Shown here: positions 19,940 through 27,747 of the stretch, in pieces
Layout: every line of letters begins with the position of its first letter
Numbering within the stretch: the first letter of the stretch is position 1
From: Saccharothrix espanaensis DSM 44229
Lineage (GTDB): Bacteria; Actinomycetota; Actinomycetes; Mycobacteriales; Pseudonocardiaceae
Direction: 5' to 3'
Length of the DNA stretch: 64,000 nucleotides
Assembly: GCF_000328705.1 (NCBI RefSeq)
Contig: NC_019673.1
Location: forward strand, 744,001 to 808,000
Notes under the pieces: model-generated
Seen by the model: the letters and a program-made list of their open reading frames with translations, nothing else
Told to the model about the DNA's origin: nothing
Database searches by the model: none
Program-made: the position numbers and the translations under genes

Positions 19940-21265
19940 ATGGCTGCTGTGAAGTCGCACCCCACACGGATCGTGATCGTCGGCGGTGGGTACGTCGGCA
20001 TGTACACCGCGCTGGGTCTGCAGAAGAAGCTGCGTTCCGGTGAGGCGTCGGTCACGGTCATCGACCCACAGCCCCACATGACCTACCAGCCGTTCCTCCC
20101 CGAGGCGGCGGCCGGGTCGATCGAGCCGCGCCACGTGGTGGTGCCGCTGCGCAAGGTCCTCAAGCGCTGCCACATCGTCACCGGGCGCGCCACGAAGGTC
20201 GAGCACGCGCGCAAGGCGGTCACCGTCGAGCTGGCCGACGGCCACGTCGAGGAGGTCGAGTACGACGTGCTCGTCTCGGCCCTGGGCGCGATCTCGCGGA
20301 CCCTGCCGATCCCCGGCCTGCCCGAGGTCGGCATCGGCATGAAGACCATCGGCGAGGCCATCTACCTGCGCAACCACGTGCTGTCGCGGCTCGACCAGGC
20401 GGCCAGCACGAACGACCCGGAGACCCGCAAGCGGCTGCTGAGCTTCGTGGTCATCGGCGGCGGCTTCGCGGGCATCGAGACGCTGGCGGAGCTGGAGGAC
20501 ATGGCCCGCTACGCGCTGCGCTACTACGAGGGCCTCAAGCCCGACGACATGCACTGGGTGCTGGTCGAGGCGGCCGGGCGGATCATGCCCGAGGTGAGCG
20601 CGAAGCTCGGCGTCTACACCGTGGAGCAGCTGGAGAAGCGCGGCATCACCTGCTACCTCGACACCCGGGTCAAGTCGCTGGAGGGCGGCCACGTCGTCCT
20701 CGACGACGGCACCGAGTTCGACTCGGAGACCATCATCTGGACGGCCGGCATGAAGGCCAACCCGGTGCTGCGCAACACCGACCTGCCGCTCGACGAGCGC
20801 GGCCGGGTCCGCTGCACGGCCGCGATGCAGGTCCAGGGCCTGCCCGGGGTGTGGGCGGCGGGCGACTGCTCGGCCGTGCCGGACCTCTCGCGCACCGAGG
20901 AGGACCCGACGGCGACCTGCGTGCCCAACGCGCAGCACGCCATCCGCCAGTCGAAGCTGCTGGCCAAGAACATCGTGGCCACCCTGCGCGGCAAGCCGAC
21001 CAAGGACTACTTCCACAAGTACGTCGGATCGGTCGCGGGCCTGGGCCTGTACAAGGGCGTCGGCGACGTGTTCGGCCTGCGTTTCAAGGGTGTCGTCGCC
21101 TGGTTCATGCACCGCAGCTACCACGTGATGTTCATGCCCACCGTGAACCGCAAGTTCCGGGTGTTCGTGGACTGGACGCAGGCCCTGTTCTCGGGCCGCG
21201 AGGTGGTCGCGCTCGGTCAGATCCACGAGCCGAAGGCGGAGTTCGACCGGGCCACCAAGAGCTGA
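19940..21265 (+). CDS. ndh: type II NADH dehydrogenase (NDH-2) / FAD-dependent oxidoreductase
   Basis: A 441-residue respiratory flavoprotein passing electrons from NADH to quinone without pumping protons. Visible are the FAD Rossmann motif IVIVGGGYVGMYTAL, the NADH motif VVIGGGFAGIETLAEL, TIIWTAGMKANPVL, and the FAD-binding GVWAAGDCSAVPD. The end of the protein is basic (FMHRSYHVMFMPTVNRKFR), typical of membrane association. ATG 19940 follows a weak ribosome site; GTG at 19955 is possible. It lies 188 bases upstream of the peptide cassette in the same direction. Confidence 0.9.
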   Translation: MAAVKSHPTRIVIVGGGYVGMYTALGLQKKLRSGEASVTVIDPQPHMTYQPFLPEAAAGSIEPRHVVVPLRKVLKRCHIVTGRATKVEHARKAVTVELADGHVEEVEYDVLVSALGAISRTLPIPGLPEVGIGMKTIGEAIYLRNHVLSRLDQAASTNDPETRKRLLSFVVIGGGFAGIETLAELEDMARYALRYYEGLKPDDMHWVLVEAAGRIMPEVSAKLGVYTVEQLEKRGITCYLDTRVKSLEGGHVVLDDGTEFDSETIIWTAGMKANPVLRNTDLPLDERGRVRCTAAMQVQGLPGVWAAGDCSAVPDLSRTEEDPTATCVPNAQHAIRQSKLLAKNIVATLRGKPTKDYFHKYVGSVAGLGLYKGVGDVFGLRFKGVVAWFMHRSYHVMFMPTVNRKFRVFVDWTQALFSGREVVALGQIHEPKAEFDRATKS

Positions 21266-21369
21266 CCGGCGGCGGGCCCGCTGCGCTGTTCGGTCGCGGT
21301 GGGCAAGCACCCGTCTGGCTTAGGGCCGTAACTTGAGCCCCCAAATAGCGTAATGGGCAGCGCGTGACC

Positions 21370-21398
21370 TTGACATTGCGTAACGTGAACCCGAGACT
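21370..21398 (+). promoter_or_regulatory. candidate sigma-70-type promoter of the peptide cassette
   Basis: A perfect TTGACA (-35) at 21370-21375 is followed after 17 bases by GAGACT (21393-21398), which keeps the important A2 and T6 of a -10 box. It lies about 55 bases upstream of the 40-residue peptide ORF and just before a perfect dyad. The -10 match is weak. Confidence 0.4.
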
Positions 21399-21401
21399 AC
21401 G

Positions 21402-21434
21402 ACTGGCGCGCCACCAAAAGTGTGATGCGCCAGT
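21402..21434 (+). promoter_or_regulatory. 8-bp perfect dyad upstream of the peptide gene
   Basis: ACTGGCGC (21402-21409) and its exact complement GCGCCAGT (21427-21434) are separated by 17 bases. The dyad ends just before the ribosome-binding site (AGAGG, 21441-21445). With the promoter proposed at 21370 it would fall at or after the transcription start, so it could be a repressor operator or an RNA hairpin in the leader. Confidence 0.5.
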
Positions 21435-21453
21435 GGGGAGAGAGGTGACCGCG

Positions 21454-21576
21454 ATGTCGCTTGAGGAGCTGGCCGCACAGCTTCGCCGCGGTGAGATCGA
21501 GGACCGTGCCCTGGCGGAGTACGCCGCCGAGTACGCCACCGCCGGAAAGGTTTTTCGCAGCAAGAAAGACGACTGA
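21454..21576 (+). CDS. 40-residue candidate precursor peptide of the ATP-grasp/SagB cassette
   Basis: A short ORF from ATG 21454 with AGAGG 8 bases upstream. The peptide starts MSLEELAAQLRRGEIEDRAL and ends AEYAAEYATAGKVFRSKKDD. The first half is an acidic/leucine amphipathic helix typical of RiPP leaders. The second has a tandem AEYA-AEYA repeat, two tyrosines, three lysines and a KKDD end. It has no signal peptide and no Cys. Its stop is 2 bases before the ATP-grasp start, so translation is coupled. It does not resemble the precursors I know (PqqA, mycofactocin, lasso or classical graspetide). That it is modified by the next two enzymes is an inference from arrangement. Confidence 0.7.
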   Translation: MSLEELAAQLRRGEIEDRALAEYAAEYATAGKVFRSKKDD

Positions 21577-21578
21577 GC

Positions 21579-22697
21579 ATGCCCGCTTCCGGGTGGGGGG
21601 ACGATCCGGTTCCCCCATCCGAGGCCGTCAAGCCCGTCAAGCCCACCCCACTGCTGCTGCAAGGTCAGGACTACACCTTCCGGTCCCCGGCCAAGAACCT
21701 GGACTTCCAGGAGCAGGTGCACCGCCTCGGGATGGTCGAGGAGGGTGACGGCGGCCCGGTGCCGTGCGTGCTGGTCCTCGCCCGCGCCACCGACATGGAG
21801 ATGAACGCGCTCTCCATCGCGCTGGCCGAGCGCGGCATCCGGATGGCCCGCATCGACGCCGACCGCTGCGTCGACCTGCCGCTCACCGTCTACACCGACT
21901 CGCCCCTGCTCGAACTCGACCGCTGGCTGCTGCGCCCGCTGCTGGTGTGGCGCCGGCACTTCGAGCTCTCCGCGCTCCAGGTCGAACCCGGCACGCTGGC
22001 CGGCGCGTACGCCGTGGACCAGTGGGGTTCGGTGGCCAACTGGCTGACCACCCGCCGCGACTGGGCGCACGTCAACCCGGCCCGCAGCACGACCCACCTC
22101 GACCGGCTCACCCAGCTCTCGGACGCGGCCGCGTTCGGGCTGGAGGTCCCGCGCACCATGGTCACCACCCGTCCCGGCCGGACCCGGCCCGGCGGCGCGC
22201 GGTGCATCGTCAAGACCACCGGCCGGCACCTGCTGGAGCCGCGCCCCGGTGTGCAGCACGGCCTGTTCCCCCGTCCCCTGGAGACCAGTCGCTACGGCGA
22301 CGTGCCGGAGTCCGCACCGGTGATCGTCCAGGAGTACGTACCCGCCGACACCGAGCTCCGGGTGTTCGTGGTGGGGGAGCGCACCCTCTCGTTCCAGGTC
22401 GACAAGCTGGATCCGGCCCAGTTGTGGGTCGATCCCGAGGCCGTCCGGGTGACCCCGGTGGACACGCCGCCGCGGCTCGCGGACCGGCTGCTCGCCTTAG
22501 CCCGGCACTGGCGGTTGCAGGTCGCTGCGTTCGACCTGCTCGTAGCGGGCGGCGACCACGTGTTCCTGGAGGTCAACGTCAATTGCGACTGGCGTTGGTT
22601 CGAACACCGCGCCGAGGACGAACGGGTGTCCGACGCCGTGCACGAGTGGGTCGCGGCGCGTTTCAAGGAGCTGCTGAGTGCGGGTAAAGGTCGCTGA
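21579..22697 (+). CDS. ATP-grasp ligase, RiPP-maturase-like
   Basis: A 372-residue ATP-grasp enzyme resembling the MvdC/MvdD and SAV_5884-type peptide maturases. A pre-ATP-grasp domain (about 60-165) includes MEMNALSIALAERGIRMARID. The ATP lysine is probably K212 in CIVKTTG, the hinge is IVQEYVPADTELRVFVVG (249-266), and the metal ligands are in FLEVNVNCDWRWF (329-341). Such enzymes form amide or ester bonds from a phosphorylated carboxylate. Leu307 is encoded by TTA (22497-22499), a codon almost absent from this genome. The gene overlaps the next by 20 bases. A non-peptide ligase is an alternative. Confidence 0.8.
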   Translation: MPASGWGDDPVPPSEAVKPVKPTPLLLQGQDYTFRSPAKNLDFQEQVHRLGMVEEGDGGPVPCVLVLARATDMEMNALSIALAERGIRMARIDADRCVDLPLTVYTDSPLLELDRWLLRPLLVWRRHFELSALQVEPGTLAGAYAVDQWGSVANWLTTRRDWAHVNPARSTTHLDRLTQLSDAAAFGLEVPRTMVTTRPGRTRPGGARCIVKTTGRHLLEPRPGVQHGLFPRPLETSRYGDVPESAPVIVQEYVPADTELRVFVVGERTLSFQVDKLDPAQLWVDPEAVRVTPVDTPPRLADRLLALARHWRLQVAAFDLLVAGGDHVFLEVNVNCDWRWFEHRAEDERVSDAVHEWVAARFKELLSAGKGR

Positions 22698-23748
22698 GCA
22701 CGCGGCGTTGTTCTACCAGGACGGCGCTGTGGTGTGGGACGACTACCTGCACCACCGCCAGTTCGCGATCAGCGAGACGGCCGAGCTGCTGTGCCGCAAG
22801 TTCACCGAGTTCACCGACGTCGACGTGCTGCTCGGACCGCTGGGCGAGGCCGACCAGGCCGCGCTGCGCAAGGTCCTCGACGAGCTGGTCGACGCGGGCG
22901 TGCTGCTGGTGGAGGGCTCGCCGCAGCACGACGCGGAGCGCCGGATGCTGGCCGGCTGGGGGCCGTGGGGCGCGTCCGCCCGGCACTTCCACTTCGCCAG
23001 CCGCACCCTGGCCGACGCGCCCTACCAGGGCTCGGACGAGCACGACGCGATCCTGGACGTGAAGCTGACCCGGGAACCGCCGCCCGCGCCGTTCCGCACG
23101 TTCGGCGGGTCCGCCGTGCCGCTGCCGCCGCTGCCCGCCGACCCGGACTGGGCCGCCAGCGGGCTGCTGGACGTGCTGCTGACCCGGCGCACCACCCGGG
23201 AGTTCGGCACCGCTCGGGTCGCGTTGGGCCGAGTGGGTGAACTACTGGGCGTGCTGGCCGCGCCGTCGCCCGCCCGTCCCCGGATCGGGCGCACCGGCAC
23301 GGTGTTCAAGACCAGCCCGTCGGGCGGCGGCCGGCACCCGGTGGAGATCTACGCGCACACCCGCGGGGTCGAGGGCGTGGTCGACGGGTGGCACCACTAC
23401 GAGGGGTTCGCGCACGCGCTGGAGCCGCTGGGGGTGGCGTGGTCGCCCGCCGAGATGGCGGAGGCGGCCGGTGACCAGGAGTGGGTCGGGCAGGCGCCGT
23501 TGGTCCTCGCGTACACGGCGGTACTCGAACGGACCAGGTGGCGTTACGACACGTCACGGGCTTATCGGGTTGTGCAAATGGACGTGGGCCATCTGTCGCA
23601 AACCGCTTATCTGGTTGCTACCGCAATGGGTTTTGGTATCGGCTTCACCGCAGCATTGCGGGATGAACTCCTCGAACAGGCACTCCACTGTGACGCTTAT
23701 CACGAAGTCGTACTTGGCATGAGCGCGCTGGGTCCATTACCTGAATGA
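22678..23748 (+). CDS. SagB-type flavin dehydrogenase with N-terminal PqqD-like region
   Basis: A 356-residue protein. Residues 1-110 look like a winged-helix peptide-binding module (RRE/PqqD-like): ISETAELLCRKFTEF and LRKVLDELVDAGVLLVEG. Residues 160-356 are a nitroreductase-fold SagB-type domain: RRTTREFG, SPSGGGRHPVEIY (213-225) and YRVVQMDVGHLSQTAYLVA (296-314). SagB dehydrogenases are FMN enzymes that oxidise azolines to azoles, or otherwise oxidise peptides. The precursor here has no Cys and only two Ser and one Thr, so azole formation is unlikely and another oxidation is implied. Leu354 is a TTA codon (23737-23739). The last 230 bases are visibly less GC-rich. Confidence 0.78.
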   Translation: MRVKVAEHAALFYQDGAVVWDDYLHHRQFAISETAELLCRKFTEFTDVDVLLGPLGEADQAALRKVLDELVDAGVLLVEGSPQHDAERRMLAGWGPWGASARHFHFASRTLADAPYQGSDEHDAILDVKLTREPPPAPFRTFGGSAVPLPPLPADPDWAASGLLDVLLTRRTTREFGTARVALGRVGELLGVLAAPSPARPRIGRTGTVFKTSPSGGGRHPVEIYAHTRGVEGVVDGWHHYEGFAHALEPLGVAWSPAEMAEAAGDQEWVGQAPLVLAYTAVLERTRWRYDTSRAYRVVQMDVGHLSQTAYLVATAMGFGIGFTAALRDELLEQALHCDAYHEVVLGMSALGPLPE

Positions 23749-23835
23749 GCGCAATAGCGGATGGCATTGAGCCGTGCGGGGGACTTGTGCCGAACCGGCC
23801 CCACGAACGCTCGGTAACGGCTTAGGCTCCTCGCT

Positions 23836-23909
23836 GCCCCCGTAGCCCAATCGGTAGAGGCAGGCTCCTTAAAAGAGTCACAGTACGGGTTCGAATCCCG
23901 TCGGGGGCA
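23836..23909 (+). tRNA. class I tRNA with anticodon UAA (nominal Leu)
   Basis: The sequence folds as a full cloverleaf. The acceptor stem is GCCCCCG/CGGGGGC. The D-stem is GCC/GGC with GG in the loop. The anticodon stem is GGCTC/GAGTC with loop CTTAAAA, so the anticodon is TAA at 23870-23872. The variable loop is only 5 bases (ACAGT). The T-stem is ACGGG/CCCGT with loop TTCGAAT, and the discriminator is A. CCA is not encoded. Bacterial leucine tRNAs normally have a long variable arm (class II), so this is not a standard tRNA-Leu(UAA) of the bldA kind. Its amino-acid identity is uncertain. Confidence 0.88.
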
Positions 23910-24180
23910 CGTGTACCGCAACCTTCGTAGTCACTCGACTGCCGAGTGATCGCGAACGAGCGGCCGAGTCGGTCGAGAGCGGCCGACTCGGGTGTGCCGG
24001 TCGGATATCGGGGTATGCGCTTGTCAATGCCCCGAAAGGGCAGTGTCGCGCCCCGGCGGTGGTGTGATGCCGGGGCCTGGCCCAGACCAAGCCCGGACGA
24101 CGCGCAGACGACGCGGCGGGCGGCTCAGAGGTGCCGAGCCGCCCGCCGCGCGTCATGCCCAGGTCGTCATGTCGGGGTCG
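23910..24180. other. non-coding gap with several small dyads
   Basis: No gene is seen between the tRNA and the end of the DUF885 gene. The stretch contains TCACTCG/CGAGTGA around 23931-23949, CCGAGTC/GACTCGG pairs around 23964-23991, and the strong terminator at 24112-24150. Confidence 0.6.
24112..24150 (-). terminator. 15-bp stem-loop terminating the DUF885 gene
   Basis: CGCGGCGGGCGGCTC (24112-24126) pairs perfectly with GAGCCGCCCGCCGCG (24136-24150) around a 9-base loop. It begins 31 bases beyond the stop of the minus-strand DUF885 gene. Confidence 0.7.
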
Positions 24181-25812
24181 TTACGCCTGCGCGGCCACCC
24201 AGGTCCGCACGACCTCGTCCAGCACGGCCAGCGGCAGCGGCCCGCCGCCCAGCACCACGTCGTGGAACGCCCGGATGTCGAACCGGTCGCCCAGCGCCCG
24301 CTCGGCCTCCGCCCGCACCCGCTGGATCTCCAACCGCCCCACCATGTAGGCCAGCGCCTGGCCCGGCGCGGCGATGTAGCGGTCCACCTCGGACTCGATC
24401 TCCACCTGCGCCAGCGGCGTGTTCTCCCGCAGGTACGCGATGGCCCGCTCGCGGCTCCAGCCGTGCGCGTGCAGCCCGGTGTCCACGACCAGCCGGCCCG
24501 CCCGCATCGAGTCCATGGCCAGCATCCCCAGCCGCGCCACGTCGTCGGAGTACAGCCCCATCTCGTCGGCCAGCCGCTCGCAGTACAGGCCCCAGCCCTC
24601 CAGGTACCCGGTGACCGTCGCGACCCGGCGCAGCATCGGCAGGTCGGCCAGCTCCTGCGCCAGCACGATCTGGAAGTGGTGCCCCGGCACCGCCTCGTGG
24701 AACGCGATCGCCTCGGCCTGGTACCGGAAGCGCTCCTCCACGCGGTGCGTGTTGGCGTAGTAGGTGCCCAGCCGCGTCCCGTCCATCGACGGCGGCGCGT
24801 AGAACGCCGTCGGCGCGCCCGGCGCGTCCACGGCCGGCACCGGCTCGACCTCGCAGCGCCGCTCCGGCACCCGGCCGAACCAGCGCGGCGCGGCCTCCTC
24901 GGCCCGGGTCACCGCCTCGCGCGCGGCGGAGATCAGCTCGTCCTCCGACCGCCAGCGCAGCGCCGGGTCCTCGCGCATCCGCTCGAAGACCGCCGCGGTG
25001 TCGCGGGTGCCGAACACCCGCTCGCCGAGTTCGGCGTACTCCTCGGCCAGCTCCGCCATGATGGCGAGCCCGGTCTCGTGCAGCTCCTTGGGAGACCGCG
25101 TTGTGGTGGTCTGAGCGCGCGCCAGAGCCGCGTAGACGGCTTCGCCCTCCGGGAGCCAGCACAGGCCCACCTGATCCGTGGGACGGCCGCTGAGCCCCGC
25201 TACGACGTCCCGGTAGGCGGCGAACGCCGGCCGCACCTGTCCGGCGATGAGCCGGTCCCGCTCGGCGGTGAACCCCGCGCCGCCCTGCGGCCGGGCGAAC
25301 GGGTCCTCCTCGGCGGCCAGGTAGCGGTCCAGGTGGGCGAGCGCCGCGGCCACGAGGTGCTGGACCGGCGTGCGGCCGGCGGCGGAACCGGCGACCTGGC
25401 GCTCGGCGACCGTGCGCAGGAACGCCGGGACCGTCGCGAGCCGGGACAGGTAGGCCCGCTCCTGCTCCTCGTCCGCGGGCGCGACGATCGGCAGCACCGA
25501 CAGCAGCTCGCCCGCCGGGGCGAAGAACGAATCGGTGATCGTGTACTCGACGGAACGCGCGTCGATCAGGTCCACGGTGGATTCGGCCTGCTGGACGACG
25601 ACCGCGCGGGTGACCGGGTCGTCGTCGTCGGGCAGCGCCCGCGCGCGTTCCGCGATCCGCACGGCGGCGGCCCGGGTCGTTTCCTCGGTCTCCGGCCGGT
25701 GGTCGGCGAGCAGGTGGTCGTATCCGGGCAGCCCGTAGATCGTCGCGCCCAGCGGGGACAGCCGGGACATCAGGTCGAGCAGTTCATCGGCGAGCGCGGC
25801 CGTCGTATCCAT
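24181..25812 (-). CDS. DUF885 family metallohydrolase-like protein
   Basis: A 543-residue DUF885 protein. The family metal-binding motif is HEAVPGHHFQIVLAQEL, with the later GWGLYCERLADEMGLY. DUF885 proteins are HExxH-like predicted zinc peptidases related to the M32/thermolysin-like group; substrates are mostly unknown. There is no signal peptide, so it is probably cytosolic. It starts at ATG 25812 and stands alone, followed by a strong terminator. A second DUF885 protein with HEAYPGHHTEH is at 56797-58035. Confidence 0.88.
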   Translation of the reverse strand: MDTTAALADELLDLMSRLSPLGATIYGLPGYDHLLADHRPETEETTRAAAVRIAERARALPDDDDPVTRAVVVQQAESTVDLIDARSVEYTITDSFFAPAGELLSVLPIVAPADEEQERAYLSRLATVPAFLRTVAERQVAGSAAGRTPVQHLVAAALAHLDRYLAAEEDPFARPQGGAGFTAERDRLIAGQVRPAFAAYRDVVAGLSGRPTDQVGLCWLPEGEAVYAALARAQTTTTRSPKELHETGLAIMAELAEEYAELGERVFGTRDTAAVFERMREDPALRWRSEDELISAAREAVTRAEEAAPRWFGRVPERRCEVEPVPAVDAPGAPTAFYAPPSMDGTRLGTYYANTHRVEERFRYQAEAIAFHEAVPGHHFQIVLAQELADLPMLRRVATVTGYLEGWGLYCERLADEMGLYSDDVARLGMLAMDSMRAGRLVVDTGLHAHGWSRERAIAYLRENTPLAQVEIESEVDRYIAAPGQALAYMVGRLEIQRVRAEAERALGDRFDIRAFHDVVLGGGPLPLAVLDEVVRTWVAAQA

Positions 25813-25867
25813 CGGTACCCCTGGCGTCGGCGGGAAAGTCGGAACGGTGCTTAGCCTAAATAACGAT

Positions 25868-26515
25868 TTACAGCCGGTCCAAATAGGCCAGCACCGCGAG
25901 CACCCGGCGGTTGTCGTCCTCGGACAGCGGCAGGTCGAGCTTGCCGAAGATGTTGGCGGTGTGTTTGCCCACCGCTTTCTCGGTCACGAACAGCCGCGCC
26001 GCGATCGCGCCGTTCGACCGGCCCTCCGCCATCAGCGAGAGCACCTCCCGCTCGCGCGGGGTCAACGTGGCCAGCGGCCGGTCCCGCCCGCTGCGCGCCA
26101 ACAGCTGGGTGATGACCTCGGGGTCCATCGCGGTGCCGCCCGCCGCGACCCGCTTGATGGCGTCCACGAACTGCGTGACGTCGGACACCCGGTCCTTGAG
26201 CAGGTAGCCGACACCGCCGCCGCGGTCGGACAGCAGCTCGCGGGCGTAGAGCTGCTCGACGTACTGGGAGAGCACCAGCACGGGCAGCCCCGGCACCCGC
26301 TTGCGCGCCTCGATCGCCGCCCGCAGGCCCTCGTCGGTGAACGTCGGCGGCAGGCGCACGTCGACCACCGCCACGTCCGGGCGGTGGTCGACCATGGCCT
26401 TGAGCAGGGCGGGACCGGAGTCGACCGCCTCCACCACGTCGAAGTCGTAGGCCTGGAGCAGCCGGATCAGGCCGTCCCGGAGGAGGACGAGGTCTTCACC
26501 GAGGACAACTCGCAC
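25868..26515 (-). CDS. LuxR/NarL-type response regulator
   Basis: A 215-residue two-component regulator. The receiver domain (1-120) has the acidic pair in LGED, the phospho-accepting Asp in VAVVDVRLPP and the Lys in YLLKDRV. The C-terminal LuxR helix-turn-helix (about 148-212) has LTPREREVLSLMAEGRSNGAIAARL-type sequence. GTG 26515 is used because it begins the receiver fold (VRVVLGEDLVLL). It overlaps the kinase gene by 49 bases, an unusually long overlap, so expression must be coupled. Confidence 0.92.
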   Translation of the reverse strand: MRVVLGEDLVLLRDGLIRLLQAYDFDVVEAVDSGPALLKAMVDHRPDVAVVDVRLPPTFTDEGLRAAIEARKRVPGLPVLVLSQYVEQLYARELLSDRGGGVGYLLKDRVSDVTQFVDAIKRVAAGGTAMDPEVITQLLARSGRDRPLATLTPREREVLSLMAEGRSNGAIAARLFVTEKAVGKHTANIFGKLDLPLSEDDNRRVLAVLAYLDRL

Positions 26516-27747
26516 GGCAGCTCCATGGTCACGATCGTCGGCCCGCCCACCGGGCTCGCGATCCCGAGGGTGCCATCGAAGGCGGCCAGCCTGCGCTCGA
26601 TTCCCCGCAATCCCCCGTTCTCGGTCGCCTCCGCGCCGCCCCGGCCGTTGTCGCCGATCATCAGCGCGAGCCGGCCGTCGTCGTGCCGCACCCGGACCCA
26701 CGCGCTGGTCGCCCCGCTGTGCTTGGCCACGTTCGTCAGCGTCTCGGCGACCGCGAAGTACGCCGCCGACTCCACCGGCGCCTCCGGCCGCCCGGCCAGC
26801 ACCAGGTCCACCTCGACCGGCAGCGGGTGCGCCAGCGCCAGCGCCCGCAGCGCGCCGTCCAGCCCGCGGTCGGCCAGCACCGGCGGGTGGATCCCGCGCA
26901 CCAGGTCACGCAGCTCGGACAGCGCCTGCGACGACGACTGGCGCGCCTCGACCAGCAGACCCCGGGCCGCGTCCGGGTCGCGCACGAGCAGTTCCTCGGC
27001 CATGCCCAGGCTCATCCCCAGCGCCACCAGCCGGGCCTGCGCGCCGTCGTGCAGGTCGCGCTCGATCCGGCGCAGCTCGGCGGCCTGCGCGTCGACCGTG
27101 TCGGCCCGCGAGTCGGCGAGCTCGCGCACCCGGTGGGTGAGCGCCTCGGTCTGGCTCGGCGCGAGGAAGAAGCGCACGAACCGGGCGTGCAGCCGGACCA
27201 CGCGCGGCGTGGCCCACCAGGCGATCACCAGGTAGAGCGAGCCCATCAGCGGGGCGATCAGGAAGCTGCCCGGCACGTCCGGGGTGATCCCGCTGTAGTC
27301 GACGTCGTCCGCGCCGAACATCCACAGCAGCGGGGTGACGAAGCCGAACAGCCCGCCCAGCCAGAGCGCCGTGGGCAGCACGCCGCAGAGCACGCCGACG
27401 ATCGCGTTGAGCGGCAGGAACCCCAGTTCCTTCCACGTCTGCGGGTCGGTGGCGATGGCCCGCACCCTGGTCATCGGGCCCCGGTTGGCGGGCACCCGGT
27501 AGGGCAGCGCGATCTCCGCGCCCAGCACGTTGCCCGCCCACCGGCGGTGGACCAGCAGGTAGCGCCGGGTGATCGCGGTGAACAGCAGCAGCATCGGCAC
27601 GCCGACCGTGACCAGGACCAGCGGGTAGGCGTAGAGCTGCAGGGGGATCAGGGGCAGGCCGATCACGCACAGCGGCACCCGGGCCAGGCCGAACGCCGCG
27701 GCCTTGATCCGGGTCCCCGCACCGCGCACGAGGTCGTGGTCCGTCAT
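26467..27747 (-). CDS. NarL-family sensor histidine kinase
   Basis: A 426-residue membrane kinase. Four or so membrane helices lie in the first 200 residues (for example about 23-55, 110-140 and 165-185) with little outside the membrane. A HisKA_3 dimerisation domain follows with the phospho-accepting His in RIERDLHDGAQARLVALG, then an HATPase_c domain (N-box ETLTNVAKHSGA, G-box IGDNGRGG, GLRGIERRL). The last 17 codons overlap the regulator gene. The signal sensed is unknown; many actinomycete kinases of this build sense envelope stress. Confidence 0.92.
   Translation of the reverse strand: MTDHDLVRGAGTRIKAAAFGLARVPLCVIGLPLIPLQLYAYPLVLVTVGVPMLLLFTAITRRYLLVHRRWAGNVLGAEIALPYRVPANRGPMTRVRAIATDPQTWKELGFLPLNAIVGVLCGVLPTALWLGGLFGFVTPLLWMFGADDVDYSGITPDVPGSFLIAPLMGSLYLVIAWWATPRVVRLHARFVRFFLAPSQTEALTHRVRELADSRADTVDAQAAELRRIERDLHDGAQARLVALGMSLGMAEELLVRDPDAARGLLVEARQSSSQALSELRDLVRGIHPPVLADRGLDGALRALALAHPLPVEVDLVLAGRPEAPVESAAYFAVAETLTNVAKHSGATSAWVRVRHDDGRLALMIGDNGRGGAEATENGGLRGIERRLAAFDGTLGIASPVGGPTIVTMELPCELSSVKTSSSSGTA

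Noticed and set aside
23836-23909. Naming the tRNA bldA, the regular tRNA-Leu(UAA)
   Set aside because: The variable loop is only 5 bases; bldA has the long class II arm. The anticodon agrees but the architecture does not.
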